Assembly (NCBI GenBank): GCA_964017145.1
Contig: OZ024849.1
Span: forward strand, 186,001-250,000
Reading direction: 5' to 3'
Length of the DNA: 64,000 nt
Source: Agrocybe praecox
Taxonomy: Eukaryota; Basidiomycota; Agaricomycetes; Agaricales; Agrocybaceae
A program made the translations under genes and the position numbers. Shown here in pieces: positions 62,439 to 64,000 of the stretch (position 1 is its first letter; each line of letters opens with the position of its first letter). Below the pieces are notes generated by a model that saw only the letters and a list, made by a program, of their open reading frames with translations, ran no database searches and was not told the DNA's origin.

Positions 62439-62650
62439 TCAGTTAAATACAGTGTCATAGTGGATGGTAAAAATGACGACAATTCCAATGGTTTCCATCA
62501 TTGAATGAAAATGACCTCTGCGTCTGGTGGCCGCGTCACGGAATATAAATATGAATTGTCTGAGCTGATTGAGATAGCCGACCATAGCATTTGCAGTAGG
62601 CATTACCGAGCTTCCAGTGGCTAGATTGCTCACGGGATGCGCGTAATCGA
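62439..62650 (-). pseudogene. HET-gene 3' relic with internal deletion, copy B
   Basis: Minus-strand DNA reads NLATGSSVMPTANAMVGYL and AATRRRGHFHSM, like the HET 3' end just to the right (62,757-62,870), and it ends at GGGATGCGCG, matching HET DNA at 63,406. The junction is the same as in copy A, so the deletion predates the duplication. Confidence 0.65.
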
Positions 62651-62753
62651 GGCTAACAATAAATTTATTATATAAAGGTGTAGGATAATTTTATTGAAAA
62701 GAAGTCCAAGTTCATAGTACTACTATATGGTAAGGATCACAACGAAGCTTTCC

Positions 62754-64000
62754 TCATTGGATGAAAATGACCTCTGTGTCCGGTGGTTGTGGAATATCAA
62801 TACGGACCTCTTTAACTGATTGAGGTAGCCATCCATGTCGCGTGTAGTAAGTATCACTGAGCCTCCTGTGCTTGACTAGAATCATATATACCGGCGAATT
62901 GGTTTTGTCGTACCCAAGCACTGCCAGCCTGTATTTTTTAACCCGCTTTGTAGCCAGGCCGAGCTTGTAACCATCTCCTGCCACTGTGTTTGCCCATCTG
63001 ATTGTTTCGGTATTGTCATACAGCGACACCGTGATTGCTAGACCATGGTTCGTCAAAGTGAAATATGGTTGTGGTGAGAAAGTATCGTTAAGAGGTGTAT
63101 TCCTTGTTAATGCGTCGTAGTTGCATTTGAAACACTCTGGCGTGCTTGCGAGCATGGATGACTGCGCTGAAGCTTCCCCATCCCATAAGAACAGACCTCG
63201 ATCGCTCGACTTCTGCATGATAGCTTCCTGCAGTCGGTAAAAGGCGTTATCACCCTCTCCATAAGCAATCGGCATTGTGATCCCAAAAATGCCGAGAAGT
63301 GAGTACGCTCTATCTTCTATGCGGGTAGTCTCTCTGTCTGCTGCCCATTGAAGTCGACTTCGGATGTTCTTCAACCCAGGCTTAAAATGGAGTAGATCGG
63401 CCAATGGGATGCGTGTAATTGACGCTACATCTTCTATCATCCTAACGTCGACGTGCTGCTCGTGTACACTGGCCTCATAAGTTCTCGGTATCTTGTTTCC
63501 GTATGTCTCTCGCAGGAACAGGTAATTGATTCGAGTACGGTCACCTGTGGTGATGGTGGCACCCCCATTTGCAGCTTCATCTTCATCCTCGGTTTCTATT
63601 TCTTCGTTACTGCTCTCGGAGTCCGAGTCGTCAGCACACGAGTATCGGTCAATGAGCTTGTCATTTTTTACTCTTGGCCCAGTGAAAGGAAGCCAGTTTT
63701 CGTCGTAAAACTTGGCTCTTCTGGGCGCAAGAAGCTCCTGCAAAGTCCAACCCCTGTTGAACCATGGGTCGTATTTAATGCGAGCAGCTCCTTTCGAGGT
63801 TGAACCAAGGTGGATTATGCATATCGCCGAGTTTCTGTACCATTTGAACATCGAACGAATAGACTCGTCCAGCTCGGCGCTGCTGGTCTTGTCGATACAA
63901 CAGGTATCCATCCAGGCAAATTCGCAGCCATGTCGAAAGAGGGCCACATAGCAGTAATTCACGAGTTTTACGAAGCCAGTGTTGGCATCGTTTTCTTCGA
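62754..64000 (-). CDS. HET-domain protein (heterokaryon incompatibility-like), 5' end outside the window
   Basis: Open from the right edge to TGA-type stop at 62,754 (about 415 residues visible). The HET core is intact: FAWMDTCCIDKTSSAELDESI, SMFKWYRNSAIC, WFNRGWTLQELLAPR, FYDENW, LQWAADRETTRIEDRAYSLLG and MPIAYGEGDNAFYRLQEAIM, and a C-terminal half of beta-rich sequence. HET proteins in fungi trigger cell death on allorecognition; many are of unknown partner. A ~40-residue insert (DDSDSESSNEEIETEDEDEA) is very acidic and lies between KNDKLIDR and GDRTRINYLF, unusual for the family. The N-terminus is beyond the edge. Its 3' end has been copied into the repeats to the left. Confidence 0.9.
   Translation of the reverse strand, partial: EENDANTGFVKLVNYCYVALFRHGCEFAWMDTCCIDKTSSAELDESIRSMFKWYRNSAICIIHLGSTSKGAARIKYDPWFNRGWTLQELLAPRRAKFYDENWLPFTGPRVKNDKLIDRYSCADDSDSESSNEEIETEDEDEAANGGATITTGDRTRINYLFLRETYGNKIPRTYEASVHEQHVDVRMIEDVASITRIPLADLLHFKPGLKNIRSRLQWAADRETTRIEDRAYSLLGIFGITMPIAYGEGDNAFYRLQEAIMQKSSDRGLFLWDGEASAQSSMLASTPECFKCNYDALTRNTPLNDTFSPQPYFTLTNHGLAITVSLYDNTETIRWANTVAGDGYKLGLATKRVKKYRLAVLGYDKTNSPVYMILVKHRRLSDTYYTRHGWLPQSVKEVRIDIPQPPDTEVIFIQ

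Larger units (their letters stand above)
57254..62650 (+). repeat. Large direct repeat, copy B
   Basis: Partner of copy A. The offset between copies changes from about 8,650 bp at the left to about 8,110 at the right, so several indels accumulated, mainly on the left. The last 2.3 kb carries the zinc-finger gene, its ~900 bp upstream region, and the HET relic. Near 58,260-58,740 the minus strand reads MAKNWEFVLEEIPNC and YMAIVRLGYKRYFYPP, which are fragments of an unrecognised gene. Confidence 0.85.

Noticed and set aside
48598..62650. Whole direct repeat considered as a DNA transposon or LTR element
   Set aside because: No transposase, reverse transcriptase, terminal inverted repeats, LTRs or target-site duplications were visible at the homology limits.

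Overview
This window looks like nuclear DNA of a mushroom-forming basidiomycete (Agaricomycetes). The evidence is intron-dense genes with short (about 42-75 nt) GT..AG introns, a fungal BTB/POZ protein, Kre9/KNH-like cell-surface proteins, GH16 and AA9 carbohydrate-active families, a HET-domain protein and basidiomycete-type hypothetical proteins. No rRNA genes, bona fide tRNA genes, CRISPR arrays or prokaryotic operons were seen.

Layout. 1-428: 5' part of a likely BTG/Tob (APRO) gene on the minus strand, running off the left edge. 3.55-7.81 kb: two divergent fatty-acid Delta-12-type desaturase genes sharing a ~420 bp promoter. 8.57-9.80 kb: a degenerate tandem repeat array in a 4.5 kb gene-poor stretch. 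12.37-12.85 kb: a small nuclear gene for cytochrome c oxidase subunit VIIc (COX8). 15.75-16.83 kb: a BTB/POZ protein. 18.70-20.07 kb: a secreted, probably GPI-anchored protein with two cupredoxin domains. 21.6-24.1 kb: a 646-aa uncharacterised fungal protein whose C-terminus has a HicA-like look. 24.9-27.6 kb: EFM7-type protein methyltransferase divergent from an aldo/keto reductase.

28-46 kb is a carbohydrate/cell-surface block: a secreted six-hairpin (GH105-like) glycosidase, a GH16 glucanase inactivated by one nonsense codon, a frameshifted GH16 fragment, two neighbouring single-pass Ser/Thr-rich membrane proteins, a mitochondrial BipA/TypA-like GTPase, a wrecked AA9 lytic polysaccharide monooxygenase and one intact GH16 gene. 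Three of the five polysaccharide-degrading genes are broken, so this block seems to be losing plant- or glucan-degrading capacity. 45.8-47.2 kb holds a multi-pass membrane protein of unknown function.

48.6 kb to the right edge is a young accessory region. A ~5.5-5.9 kb segment is present twice in direct orientation (about 48,598-54,530 and 57,254-62,650). Each copy carries decayed sequence, a well-preserved C2H2 zinc-finger gene of 181 aa, and a relic of the 3' end of a HET gene with a shared internal deletion. A larger, open HET-domain gene follows and runs off the right edge. This looks like local duplication around an allorecognition (HET) gene. All gene models come from reading splice sites and frames by eye.
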